Source: Chromatiales bacterium (lineage in GTDB: Bacteria > Pseudomonadota > Gammaproteobacteria > JAGRGH01). From it: a stretch of DNA of 55,523 bases. Positions 8,517 to 16,441 of this stretch are shown piece after piece. Within the stretch, counting starts at the first letter, position 1. Each line of letters starts with the position of its first letter. The notes beneath the pieces are model-generated. The model saw only the letters and a program-made list of their open reading frames with translations. It made no database searches and was not told where the DNA came from. A program made the translations under genes and the position numbers. The stretch is from positions 1 to 55,523 of the forward strand of contig JAGRGH010000007.1 of assembly GCA_020445605.1 (NCBI GenBank). The letters run 5' to 3'.

Positions 8517-8756
8517 TCAAGCGGTGAGTGCATGCAGCGGAGGACGCCGCGGGGCGCGGGCATTGGCGGCGCGCACCTGCTCGCAGATCCGGGCCTGCTC
8601 GTCTTCACCCAGCGCAAACAGCTGGCGCAGGCTGGTGATACGGTTCGCCGCCAGAACCGATGCGAGCACATCGCCATCAAAGCCCGTGCCAGGCAGGCGC
8701 CGGCGGACGATCAGATACAGTAGATTGCAAAGTGCCTCATCGGGTGCTGCGGCCAT
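8517..8756 (-). CDS. Hypothetical protein, 79 residues
   Basis: A small soluble protein beginning MAAAPDEALCNLLYLIVRRR and ending in an Arg/Pro-rich tail. The start is well supported: GGAGGAAG lies seven bases before ATG 8756, and codon use matches the neighbours. It contains a segment resembling short regulatory helices (VLAANRITSLRQLFALGEDE) but I recognise no family. It is on the same strand as mazG with a 226-bp gap, within which the long palindrome lies. Confidence 0.65.
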   Translation of the reverse strand: MAAAPDEALCNLLYLIVRRRLPGTGFDGDVLASVLAANRITSLRQLFALGEDEQARICEQVRAANARAPRRPPLHALTA

Positions 8757-8935
8757 CGCGGTGCTTCCTCCGGTTGAATTCGTCTTGTATGCCACCAAGT
8801 TATCCGCCGTTTATGACACGGTGGTGACAGTTATCGTTCCAACCTTATGAAAAGAAATGAACTTTTTCAAGGGCCGCCGGCACTTACGCGGCGCGGTCCG
8901 GATCACATGGCCCCCGTCTCGGACCACCTGCGCAA

Positions 8936-9571
8936 ATGACCACGACGCTGGCCAACCGCGGCGGCACGCCGCCGATCGTACTGGGGCTGGTGATCGCGAA
9001 CGTCGCGGTATTCGCGCTACAGATGTTCGCCGGGGTGGGTTTCACGAAGGCGTTCGCGCTGTGGCCCTGGGTCTCGGTCAGCAGCGGGGCCGGGGGCGTC
9101 GGGCCGACCCTGTTCGCGCCGTGGCAACTGGTGACCTATGCGTTCTTGCACGGCGGCCTGCTGCATCTCGCCTTCAACCTGTACGGGCTGTGGTTCTTCG
9201 GCCAGCATATCGAGGCGGTCTGGGGTGCGCGCCGGTTCGCGATCTTCTATGCGGTGTGCGTGATCGGCGCGGGGATCGTGCAGCTCATCGTCGCCACCAA
9301 CAGCGGCGAGCTCTATCCAACGGTTGGCGCGTCCGGCGGGGTCTTCGGAGTGTTGCTGGCGTTCGGGCTGATGTATCCGAATGCGCGGCTGATGTTGCTG
9401 TTTCCACCAGTGCCGCTGCAGGCCAAGTACTTCGTGCTGATCTACGCGGGGCTGGAACTGTGGCTCGGGGTCACGGGCACCGCCGAAGGCGTGGCGCATT
9501 TCGCGCATCTGGGCGGCATGCTGTTCGGCCTGCTGCTGATCGTCTACTGGGGAACCTTGGGGAGGCGCTGA
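8936..9571 (+). CDS. Rhomboid family intramembrane serine protease
   Basis: 211 residues with six predicted membrane segments. The catalytic serine is in TM4 (GASGGVFG) and the histidine in TM6 (HFAHLGGMLFG), the Ser-His dyad of rhomboids. HGGLLHLAFN in TM2 carries the conserved His/Asn that form the oxyanion site. It cleaves membrane proteins within or near their transmembrane helices; substrates are not predictable. The N-terminus is short and cytoplasmic with no extra domain. It converges with the next minus-strand gene. Confidence 0.93.
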   Translation: MTTTLANRGGTPPIVLGLVIANVAVFALQMFAGVGFTKAFALWPWVSVSSGAGGVGPTLFAPWQLVTYAFLHGGLLHLAFNLYGLWFFGQHIEAVWGARRFAIFYAVCVIGAGIVQLIVATNSGELYPTVGASGGVFGVLLAFGLMYPNARLMLLFPPVPLQAKYFVLIYAGLELWLGVTGTAEGVAHFAHLGGMLFGLLLIVYWGTLGRR

Positions 9572-9651
9572 TCGGTCCGTGCGGGATTGCCGGCTGCGCG
9601 TCCCGGCGCCCCAGATAACGCTGAACAGATCAGCGCCAGACCCGCGCGACG

Positions 9652-10128
9652 TCAGTGGTGCGTGTGCGAGACCCGCGGTTCGACATCCAGCGGCGTCTCC
9701 TCGACGACCGCACCGCGCCGCACGCGTTTGCCGATGACCACACAGGCGCGTGCAAAGGCGTTCTCGGCCTCGGCGGCGCACCAGTCCCACTCGTGTCCTG
9801 AACCATGCACGGCAGCATGCCAGTGGGCGGTGATCCAGACCTCGCCAAGGCGCAGTTCGACCGTCCAGTCATGCCAGGTGGTGCCGTCCGGATCATCGTC
9901 CTCGACGAATTCCAACTCCACCAGGCGACAGAGGTTTCCGGTCAGCGCGTCCTCGGTGGAGATTTCGGACAGCACCAGTTTCGGATCAACGCAACTCTCC
10001 CAGCCGGTGTGGACCGAGTGGGCGGTCGTATACAGCGCGTGAATCAGGCCACGCGGGCTGATGCTGACGTGCAGCAGGGCATCCCAGTCCGGGTCGAGTT
10101 CGGATTCGGGGTCTTCTTGCAGTTCCAT
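9652..10128 (-). CDS. Hypothetical acidic protein, 158 residues
   Basis: A soluble protein with an acidic N-terminus (MELQEDPESELDPDWD) and a His-rich end (SHTHH). It has many Trp residues in the second half (TWHDWTVELRLGEVWITAHWH) and no signal peptide. Length, codon use and placement support a real gene, but I recognise no family. The fold looks alpha/beta and single-domain. It stands alone between the rhomboid gene (convergent) and the cytochrome. Confidence 0.6.
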   Translation of the reverse strand: MELQEDPESELDPDWDALLHVSISPRGLIHALYTTAHSVHTGWESCVDPKLVLSEISTEDALTGNLCRLVELEFVEDDDPDGTTWHDWTVELRLGEVWITAHWHAAVHGSGHEWDWCAAEAENAFARACVVIGKRVRRGAVVEETPLDVEPRVSHTHH

Positions 10129-10235
10129 GATCTGAATGGGCGAAAGCGGGGCTGCCAGCGTCAGCAGGCATGATCACACGTCGGCGCCGACGCGGCAATG
10201 ACAGGCGTGCAGTCGCGCCCGCCCACGGCCAGCGC

Positions 10236-10268
10236 CGAAACGAAAGACGCCGGCCGCAGGCCGGCGTC
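10236..10268 (-). terminator. Rho-independent terminator after the cytochrome c gene
   Basis: A ten-base stem GACGCCGGCC/GGCCGGCGTC with a three-base loop (10246-10268), followed on the minus strand by a T-rich run (TTTCGTTT). It lies about 50 bases past the cytochrome stop. Confidence 0.8.
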
Positions 10269-10317
10269 GTCGTCGGTGGTCACGCCGGCGCCGTTGCGGG
10301 CGGGCCAGCCCGGATGC

Positions 10318-10626
10318 CTACTGGGCGCTGAGATAAGCGCCCATATTCGCGACATCCGCGTCGGAAAGCATCGAGGACATCGCCTGCATCGTCCCATTCT
10401 TGCGCGTTCCGCTCTTGTAGTCCGCCATGGCCTGGGTGAATGCGACCGCGGGCATTCCGGCCAGCGGCGGGTTGGACGGGGCGGCGCTCTTTCCACCCGG
10501 GCCGTGACAGCCCGAACAGCCCTTGCCGTTGTAGGCGGCCTCGCCGGCGGTGGCATCACCGGCGATGACCGGGACGGCGAACGAAACAAGCGCGCCTGCG
10601 AGCGCGGCTTTGAAAATGGCCTTCAT
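10318..10626 (-). CDS. Small periplasmic class I c-type cytochrome
   Basis: 102 residues. A cleavable signal peptide (MKAIFKAALAGALVSFAVPVIAG) precedes one heme-attachment motif CSGCH and a GPGG loop. Several methionines near the C-terminus (GTMQAMSSML) supply the axial ligand. This is the size of cytochrome c553/c5-type electron carriers. It should shuttle electrons in the periplasm; the partner oxidase or reductase is not in the window. ATG 10626 has GAGGATC about six bases before it. It is monocistronic and followed by a clear terminator. Confidence 0.9.
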   Translation of the reverse strand: MKAIFKAALAGALVSFAVPVIAGDATAGEAAYNGKGCSGCHGPGGKSAAPSNPPLAGMPAVAFTQAMADYKSGTRKNGTMQAMSSMLSDADVANMGAYLSAQ

Positions 10627-10744
10627 GGGGGATCCTCGTCTGGTTGGGTGATGCGTGGCGGAGACCCCGCCACGTTGCTGCAGTTTTGACTGCACCGGCA
10701 CGGGCTCATTGGGCCGGGCGGTCGGAATTGATGATTGTTTACAA

Positions 10745-10897
10745 CTAAAACTCTGATCAATTCAGAGTTTCCCGTGGCACAGGGACGTGCCACCATTTTC
10801 AATGTGCCTAAGCCATTGAAAATATAAGAAAACGAAAAACCGCGCTTTTTCGGGCTCAAAGCTCTGTTAATCCAGGATGGATTAATCAGAGCTTCCC
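10745..10897 (+). repeat. Dispersed hairpin repeat family B, copy 1
   Basis: It begins AAAACTCTGATCAATTCAGAG and ends ATTAATCAGAGCTTCCCC. Inside are a 7-bp stem GTGGCAC/GTGCCAC with loop AGGGAC (10774-10793), a CATTTTCAAT/ATTGAAAAT hairpin, an AACGAAAAA...TTTTTCG hairpin, and a terminal stem GTTAATCC/GGATTAAT with loop AGGAT. The hairpin order parallels family A although the stem sequences differ. Confidence 0.85.
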
Positions 10898-11050
10898 CAA
10901 GCTCTGATGCCGGCAAGCCAAGCTGCCGCAGGCATGAAAACAAAAGGGGTGGTCACCTCGCATTCTCCAAATCGCGCAGGCCCGCAGCCATGGAAAACGG
11001 TGGCACATCCCTGTGCCGCTGGAAACGCCTGACTGGATCAGGGTTTCGAT
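10898..11050 (-). repeat. Dispersed hairpin repeat family B, copy 2 (inverted, degraded)
   Basis: Abuts copy 1 head-to-head. Read on the minus strand it keeps the hairpin GGCAC/GTGCC with loop AGGGAT, so the ten-base core reads ACAGGGATGT, plus TTTTCCA and AAGCTCTGAT ends. The middle has diverged. It lies immediately downstream of the DUF302 gene in the sense direction. Together the two copies fill the 436-bp gap 10627-11062. Confidence 0.65.
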
Positions 11051-11062
11051 CGGGCATGCGCG

Positions 11063-11569
11063 TTACAGATCGCCGTTTACGCCCGCGCCGACGATGCTGT
11101 AGATGTTGTTGCGAACGGTGGCACCCAGGCCCTGAAGCTCGCCGGGCAGCGCCACCTGTCCGAGCATCTGGTCCATGTTCAGCGTGATCAGCCAGTTCTT
11201 GCCGTCCTTGTCCTCGACCAGGGCGATGCGACATGGCAGAAAGCTCGCGAAAACCATGTCGTGTTCGACCATGCGTTTGGCGATCAGCGCATCGCAGAAC
11301 TGATAGATTTCCATGCGCCGGGCGTCCTCGCCCATTGCCTTGACCTGTTCGGACAGCGGCATGTGCGCGACCAGCTTGAAGTTCAGCGTGTTGGCACGCA
11401 GCTTCATGGAATCAATCGCATCCTGCGCACTGATGCCGTCGGCGAGCGGACACTGGATCACCGACAGTTCGCGCATCTGACAGCTCTCGGGTAGCGCGAT
11501 CATCTCTTCTGCAACCACGTTGGTTGCGGCGGCACCCAGCAGGACGGCCGCAATCAGTGCATTTTTCAT
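11063..11569 (-). CDS. Exported DUF302-like protein
   Basis: 168 residues. A signal peptide (MKNALIAAVLLGAAATNVVA) is followed by a compact alpha/beta domain containing LNFKLVAHMPL, IYQFCDALIAKRMVEHD, FLPCRIALVED and ITLNMDQML. This resembles the DUF302 pattern of a pair of strands around a 'C.. PCRI' core. The function is unknown. Two to three cysteines in the mature protein could form a disulfide. ATG 11569 has GGAGGAG about nine bases upstream. It is apparently monocistronic. Confidence 0.7.
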   Translation of the reverse strand: MKNALIAAVLLGAAATNVVAEEMIALPESCQMRELSVIQCPLADGISAQDAIDSMKLRANTLNFKLVAHMPLSEQVKAMGEDARRMEIYQFCDALIAKRMVEHDMVFASFLPCRIALVEDKDGKNWLITLNMDQMLGQVALPGELQGLGATVRNNIYSIVGAGVNGDL

Positions 11570-11710
11570 GGGATACAACTCCTCCTCAGGGTCGTGAATT
11601 CTTGAATTTTGGGCAGCCGAGTGTAGCAGAGCCGCCACGCACTACGACCGCAGATCAACACACGCCGACCCGCCGGGCAGGCGTTTCACACAGTGGACGA
11701 CCGCCGACCG

Positions 11711-11923
11711 TCAGGTCGCAATCCGCAATGCAACCCAGACCAGCCCGACGATCAGCGCGATGAACGCGACCGTAAACACAATGCCGACCACAATGAACTG
11801 GCCGGCGCGGCCGCGCTCGAAGTCCCGGCGGCGCTTTTCGTCGCTCTGCACGCCAAACCACGCGGAAACGACGCTGGCGAAGACCTGCAACAGGGTGGGT
11901 GGGGACTCAGGGGCCTTTGACAT
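11711..11923 (-). CDS. DUF2970 family small membrane protein
   Basis: 70 residues: a short hydrophilic N-terminus, the conserved amphipathic segment LLQVFASVVSAWFGVQSDEKRRRDFERG, and one C-terminal transmembrane helix (FIVVGIVFTVAFIALIVGLVWVALRI). This is the DUF2970 pattern found in many beta- and gammaproteobacteria; no function is known. It faces away from the Rpf cluster, with repeat A copy 3 immediately upstream of its start. Confidence 0.85.
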   Translation of the reverse strand: MSKAPESPPTLLQVFASVVSAWFGVQSDEKRRRDFERGRAGQFIVVGIVFTVAFIALIVGLVWVALRIAT

Positions 11924-11931
11924 GCCGACAT

Positions 11932-12100
11932 TCTAACAGGCGATTGAAATTCTCTTTTCAACGGCCTGTTAGCGCGAGACTGGGACGTCTCGCCCGAAAA
12001 TCGAACATGCAAGTGTTTAATTTTTTTGAGCAACCGAAAACAGCGCTTTTCGGTTGCGACGTTGAAAAGGCCATGGATGGGCCTTTTTCAACAACCTGCC
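11932..12100 (+). repeat. Dispersed hairpin repeat family A, copy 3
   Basis: A full-length copy between the DUF2970 gene and the RpfG-like gene, in the sense direction of the latter. The second hairpin keeps the GCGAGAC/GTCTCGC stem with loop TGGGAC, and the last hairpin keeps ATGGATG. The edges are TAACAGG and CAACCTGCC, that is, degenerate CTAG ends. The remaining 288 bp before the next gene show no gene or clear promoter. Confidence 0.88.
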
Positions 12101-12388
12101 AATTCAACCAGGCGCCCGCTGACCGGGTTCGAGCCTGCCGGGCGGCGGACCGCCCCGCGAAAGCAAACCTCTCTCCCACAGGCCAGCGCCCCCCCCGCCC
12201 GGTCGCGACGGCCGCCGTTGCACACGCAACACACCGACGTGCCATCGGTTGCCTGCCGCACGGTCCCGACCGACACGGCGACGGGCAATGAGCTAGACTC
12301 GGACTCCCGACCACCGCCCGCTCCGCGCCCGGGGCCGCGCGTCGGCAGAACATCGCCGGAACACGTTTTCACAAGGAGCAGCCAGGCC

Positions 12389-13459
12389 ATGCCCAATGCC
12401 GTCATCATCGACGACCAGGCGACCAGTCGAATGATCATCGAGGAACTCGTGCGCAGCATCGGCAACGACGTCGTTCCGGTCGTGTTCGAGAGCCCGTCCG
12501 AGGCACTCGCCTGGATCAAGGGCAACCCCACCGACCTGATTCTGGCCGACTACAAGATGCCCGAGATGGACGGCGTGCGGTTTTGTTACTGGCTGCGCCA
12601 GATTCCGGGCTGCGCGGACATCCCGATCATCGTGATCACCTGTGTCGAGGACCGCTCCGTGCGCTATCGCGCGCTGGAGGCCGGCGCGACGGATTTTCTG
12701 ACCAAGCCGCTGGATCATCACGAATGCCGTGCGCGCTGCCGCAACCTGCTGGCGCTGCGCCACCAGCAGAAGATCGTCAAGGAGCGCGCGCGCTGGCTGG
12801 AGCGGCGCGTCGAGGAATCCACCGCCGAGTTGCAGGTGCGCGAATACGACACGCTTGCGCGCCTGGCGCGCGTCGGCGAGTACCGTGACGAAACCACAGG
12901 CAACCACGTTCTGCGCATGGCACGCATCGCGCGCCTGATTGGCGGTGAGCTCGGGCTGAGCGAGACGGAACTCGACATCCTCGAGCGGGCGGCCCCGCTG
13001 CATGACATTGGCAAGATCGGCATCCCGGATGCGATCCTGCTCAAGCCGGGTCCGCTGACTGACGAGGAGTGGGTGATCATGCGCAAGCACAGCCGGATCG
13101 GCCACGAGATTCTCAAAGGCAGCCCATCGATCTATCTGCGCACCGGCGCGGAAATTGCGCTCCGGCATCACGAATGGTTCAACGGCCAGGGCTACCCGGA
13201 CGGCCTGCGCGGTGAGGAGATCCCCCGTTATGCGCGCATCGTCGCGGTCGCCGATGCGTTCGATGCGCTGACCAGCGAGCGCCCGTACAAGCGCCGCTGG
13301 CCGGTAGAGGACGCACTGAAATTCATCAACGAGGAGCGCGGCCGGCGGTTCGATCCGGAAGTCGTCGACGCCCTGAACGCCCGCACCGCGCAGGTGATCG
13401 GCGTGATGCACGAGTATCCGGACCACCCGGCCGCCGGCATCGGCAAACTCGCACGCTAA
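12389..13459 (+). CDS. rpfG: RpfG-like response regulator with HD-GYP cyclic-di-GMP phosphodiesterase domain
   Basis: 356 residues. The N-terminal receiver has the acidic pair DD (8-9), phospho-acceptor D54 (ADYKMP) and K106 (TKP), so it looks fully functional. A coiled linker (about 125-155) leads to an HD-GYP domain with HDIGKIGIPD (205-214), HHEWFNGQGYPDGL (260-273) and VADAFDALT, all metal and catalytic residues present. It should hydrolyse cyclic-di-GMP when phosphorylated. ATG 12389 with AAGGAG upstream replaces a longer open frame that runs into the repeat. The next gene starts five bases after its stop and the DSF synthase follows, the basis for the rpfG name. No sensor kinase is present. 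Confidence 0.9.
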   Translation: MPNAVIIDDQATSRMIIEELVRSIGNDVVPVVFESPSEALAWIKGNPTDLILADYKMPEMDGVRFCYWLRQIPGCADIPIIVITCVEDRSVRYRALEAGATDFLTKPLDHHECRARCRNLLALRHQQKIVKERARWLERRVEESTAELQVREYDTLARLARVGEYRDETTGNHVLRMARIARLIGGELGLSETELDILERAAPLHDIGKIGIPDAILLKPGPLTDEEWVIMRKHSRIGHEILKGSPSIYLRTGAEIALRHHEWFNGQGYPDGLRGEEIPRYARIVAVADAFDALTSERPYKRRWPVEDALKFINEERGRRFDPEVVDALNARTAQVIGVMHEYPDHPAAGIGKLAR

Positions 13460-13464
13460 CCAAC

Positions 13465-14676
13465 ATGGATGACCCGTCGCCGCGTGTTGCGTTCGTGCGC
13501 ACCGCAGCCATCGCCAACGATCATGTGCTGCCCGCGCTGCGCAGCTGGAACCTCCAGCTTTCCGAACACGTAACCGCACTCGGCGCCGCGGCGGCGCTGA
13601 TCGGAGATCGTTCCACGGCGCCGAAGGTCGCACTCATTGACGAGCGACTCATGGACCTGCCGGCGGAGTGGATCGCTCGCCAGTTCCGCGCCGACCCGGA
13701 CCTGGGCGAGGTGCGCCTGGTGCTGCTCGCCGCGCCGCAGTCAGACGAGGAGCGCACCGACACCGACCTGTTCGACGCCATCGTGCGTGCTCCGATCGCC
13801 AAGACCGCGCTGTACGCCGCCGTCTTTGCAAGCGGTTCCACGCAGCGAGCGGCCGAACGCGGCAACGTGCTGTCCTTGCGTCGCCCCAACACCGCCGCGA
13901 CGGCCTGGTCGATCCTAGTCGTCGACCATGATCGCGCTCGCAGCCACACCCTGACGCGCGGCATCGAGGCGGACGGCCATCGCGTATTTCAGGTCGACTC
14001 GGTCGATGCCGCCGTCGAAGTCGTTCTGGAACACGGCTTCGATGCCGTGGTGCTCGCCGAGGCCCTCGAATCGCGCCTGCTGCGGCTGCTCGTGCAACGA
14101 CGGTCCAGCCGCCGGGGCGACGCGCTGCGACCACTGTTTTTTGTTCTGCGTGACGCGGCACCGAACCCACCGCGCGCCGGTGTCGCGGAACAGGTCGACG
14201 GCGAGCTGCGTTCTCCGTATCGCCCCGCAACCTTGCTCGCCGCCATCGCCGCCGGCGTGGAACGCCGCGCGCGCGATGCATGGGCCGTTCAGGGCCGTGC
14301 CGCCATCGAACAGGGTGACCGGATCATCGCGGATATCGACCCGAACCGACTGCGAGAACTCGCCGCGCTGGGAAGCGATTCGAACTTTCTGAACGACCTG
14401 TTCGACAGCTTTCTGGCCGAGGCCGACGACCTGCTCGCGGATCTGCGCGCGGCGCCGGTAGCGCGGGAAGCAGACCGGACGCGCGACCTCATCGAGAGCC
14501 TCGGCGCAACGGCGGCCAGCGTCGGCTGCATGCGAGTCTGGGATACCTGTCTGCGTGCGCATTCGGCGGTCGGCACCGAAGCATTCGCCGATGCGCTGTT
14601 GCAGATTGAACTGGCCTACACACTGGCGCGCGGGGCAATCCGGCAGCTGGCCCGACACCCGGCCACCGGCGCCTGA
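13465..14676 (+). CDS. Degenerate REC-REC-Hpt protein, likely regulatory partner in the DSF cluster
   Basis: 403 residues with three domains that keep the fold but lose the chemistry. Residues about 7-125 resemble a receiver (VALIDERL strand) but the switch lysine region reads RAPI. Residues about 148-275 begin SILVVDHDRA like a receiver, but the phospho-acceptor strand reads DAVVLAEAL and the lysine position RSPY. Residues about 290-395 resemble an Hpt bundle (FLNDLFDSFLAEADDLLADL), but the segment normally holding the histidine reads LIESLGATAASVG. It starts five bases after rpfG and precedes rpfF. By position it replaces RpfC, whose receiver and Hpt it resembles, but it has no kinase or membrane part. 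A binding or scaffold role is inferred. Confidence 0.7.
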   Translation: MDDPSPRVAFVRTAAIANDHVLPALRSWNLQLSEHVTALGAAAALIGDRSTAPKVALIDERLMDLPAEWIARQFRADPDLGEVRLVLLAAPQSDEERTDTDLFDAIVRAPIAKTALYAAVFASGSTQRAAERGNVLSLRRPNTAATAWSILVVDHDRARSHTLTRGIEADGHRVFQVDSVDAAVEVVLEHGFDAVVLAEALESRLLRLLVQRRSSRRGDALRPLFFVLRDAAPNPPRAGVAEQVDGELRSPYRPATLLAAIAAGVERRARDAWAVQGRAAIEQGDRIIADIDPNRLRELAALGSDSNFLNDLFDSFLAEADDLLADLRAAPVAREADRTRDLIESLGATAASVGCMRVWDTCLRAHSAVGTEAFADALLQIELAYTLARGAIRQLARHPATGA

Positions 14677-14782
14677 CAGGCCGTTGCAAAGGCCTCGCAC
14701 GTTCGAACCCAACCGCCCCGGCAGCACACGGCATCCCAGGTTCCAGCGGGCCATGCAGATCGCACATTCATGCCGGCCTTCA

Positions 14783-14957
14783 GGGAAGCTCTGATCAATC
14801 CATCCCGAATTGCCAGAGCGGCACGTCCATGTGTCGCGGGAAGCTCTGAATTTTGCAGCGTCTCCTTGGCCGATGAAGATGCAGGCAATGCAAAAACCCC
14901 CGATATTTCAGCCGCCGAGCCCTGACGACCGTTGAAGGATTGATCTGAGCTTCCATA
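14783..14957 (-). repeat. Dispersed repeat family B, copy 3 (inverted, composite)
   Basis: The end near 14783 carries GGGAAGCTCTGATCAATCC on the plus strand, and the end near 14957 carries the inverted counterpart (GATCTGAGCTTCC). Read on the minus strand it contains ACATGGACGTGCC, a loop-ATGGAC hairpin with weak stem pairing, and CGGGATGGATTG. The middle (14857-14930) is unlike other copies. It lies between the REC-REC-Hpt gene and rpfF, antisense to both, and accounts for most of the 446-bp gap. Confidence 0.75.
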
Positions 14958-15122
14958 GGCAACTTGCTGGCAAAACACGGAAGTTTCACAACAAAACTGC
15001 TATTTTCGGCTTACACCCAATGGCCCGCGGGTTTTGCGGGCACTTTGCCTACGATCCAGTGGCGTCGGAAGTCGCCGGATCAACACAGCCCAATCGTTAG
15101 CAGGATTCAACGGAGAGCCCCA

Positions 15123-15995
15123 ATGAGCATGATTCAGCCCCTGACCCGCAGCACCCGGCCGACCCGCCTGGTGGTGGAAACCGATACCAACGGCCGCGCC
15201 GACTGGCTGCGTCTGCACTACGACGAACGCCCGTGCATGACCGAGTCCATCGTCAACGAGATGGCCGAACTGGCGAAGGAACGCAATCGCCCCGGCGCGC
15301 TGAACGCCGCGCGCTTTCAGGTGTTCACCTCAACGCACCCCGAGGTGTTTTCACTGGGCGGCGATCTTGAGCTGTTCGCGCAATGCATTCGCACGCAGGA
15401 CCGCGACCGACTCGAACGCTACGCAAACCGCACGATCGATCTGATTCATGCGACCGCCAGCGGATCCGGCGACCATCCCGTCGAGTCGATCGCCGTCGTT
15501 GCCGGCATCGCACTGGGTGGCGGTTTCGAATCGGCCCTGGCCAACCACATGATCATCGCCGAGGAACGCGCACGCTTCGGCTTTCCCGAATGCACCTTCG
15601 GCATGTTCCCGGGCATGGGCGGCTACAGTTTCCTGAGCCGGCGCGTCGCACCGGGCATCGCACGCCGCATTGTCGCATCCGGCAAGATCTACACCGCACG
15701 CGAGATGTTCGAACTTGGCGTGGTCGATCTGCTGGTCGCCGACGGCGAGGGCGAACGCGCCGCGCGCCGCTATCTCGACCAGCAGGCGCAACGCGGCGAC
15801 AGTGGTCGCTGGCTGAGCCGCGGGATCGCTGCGGCACATCCGGTGACACGCTCGGAACTCGATCACGTCGTCGAGGTGTGGATCGAAACCGCCATGCAGC
15901 TGGAACCGCGCAACCTTCGCCTCATGGACTATCTGGCAACCAACCAGCGCCGGCGCTGGATCGAACAGCCGGTGGCGCTGGCGGCTTCTGCCTGA
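15123..15995 (+). CDS. rpfF: RpfF-type DSF synthase (crotonase superfamily)
   Basis: 290 residues, the length of Xanthomonas RpfF. The enzyme is a bifunctional acyl-ACP dehydratase/thioesterase making cis-2-unsaturated fatty acid signals. The substrate pocket motifs are SLGGDL (77-82), LGGGFESAL (131-139) and FGFPECTFGMFPGMGGYSFL (152-171). The two catalytic glutamates correspond to E136 and E156, with the same 20-residue spacing as E141/E161 of RpfF. This separates it from ordinary enoyl-CoA hydratases. ATG 15123 (MSMIQPL) has GGAGAG five bases upstream. It lies downstream of the rpfG pair and is followed by an acyl carrier protein gene. Confidence 0.9.
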   Translation: MSMIQPLTRSTRPTRLVVETDTNGRADWLRLHYDERPCMTESIVNEMAELAKERNRPGALNAARFQVFTSTHPEVFSLGGDLELFAQCIRTQDRDRLERYANRTIDLIHATASGSGDHPVESIAVVAGIALGGGFESALANHMIIAEERARFGFPECTFGMFPGMGGYSFLSRRVAPGIARRIVASGKIYTAREMFELGVVDLLVADGEGERAARRYLDQQAQRGDSGRWLSRGIAAAHPVTRSELDHVVEVWIETAMQLEPRNLRLMDYLATNQRRRWIEQPVALAASA

Positions 15996-16102
15996 GGGGC
16001 GTTTCTTCCGGATACGGCATAAGATAGGGCTGCCGGTGGCCGCGGGGCACGGTCACCGGCAAAACCGTTCACCCCTGTGGCCGTACGCAAGGTGCATGCC
16101 CT

Positions 16103-16345
16103 ATGAGTACAAACAGTCTTCAGGCCGTCGCCGGCGCAATCGCGCGCCAGAAGATGATCGACGCCTCGACCATCCGCCCGGACACCACGCTGGAGGAACT
16201 CGGCGTGTCCTCGCTTGACGTGACGACCATCGCGTTCGAACTCGAAGAGGAATTCAACCTCTCGATCCCCAATGAGGCACTGGACGGCCTCACCACCGTG
16301 GCGGATGTCGTCACCCGGCTGAACGGACTGCTCGACGAGCGTTGA
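16103..16345 (+). CDS. Acyl carrier protein next to the DSF synthase
   Basis: 80 residues. The phosphopantetheine site is GVSSLDV with the modifiable serine at residue 37 (SSL in place of the usual DSL), followed by the acidic helix IAFELEEEF that docks partner enzymes. It is not the fabD-fabG-acpP copy, as no fatty-acid synthase genes are nearby. It lies 107 bases after rpfF on the same strand with no terminator between, so it may supply or receive the acyl chain used by RpfF. The ribosome site is weak (AAGG). Confidence 0.88.
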   Translation: MSTNSLQAVAGAIARQKMIDASTIRPDTTLEELGVSSLDVTTIAFELEEEFNLSIPNEALDGLTTVADVVTRLNGLLDER

Positions 16346-16441
16346 CGGTCTTGCGCCGGACACCGTCATGGCGGCGGTGCGGCCTAGGGCCGCGGTCCAT
16401 CCCGCGACGGCAACGCATGACTCGTTTCGAATACGTCGGCG

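Noticed and set aside
12026-12388. N-terminal extension of the RpfG-like protein through repeat A
   Set aside because: The extra residues are translated repeat sequence; ATG 12389 with AAGGAG starts a normal receiver domain.
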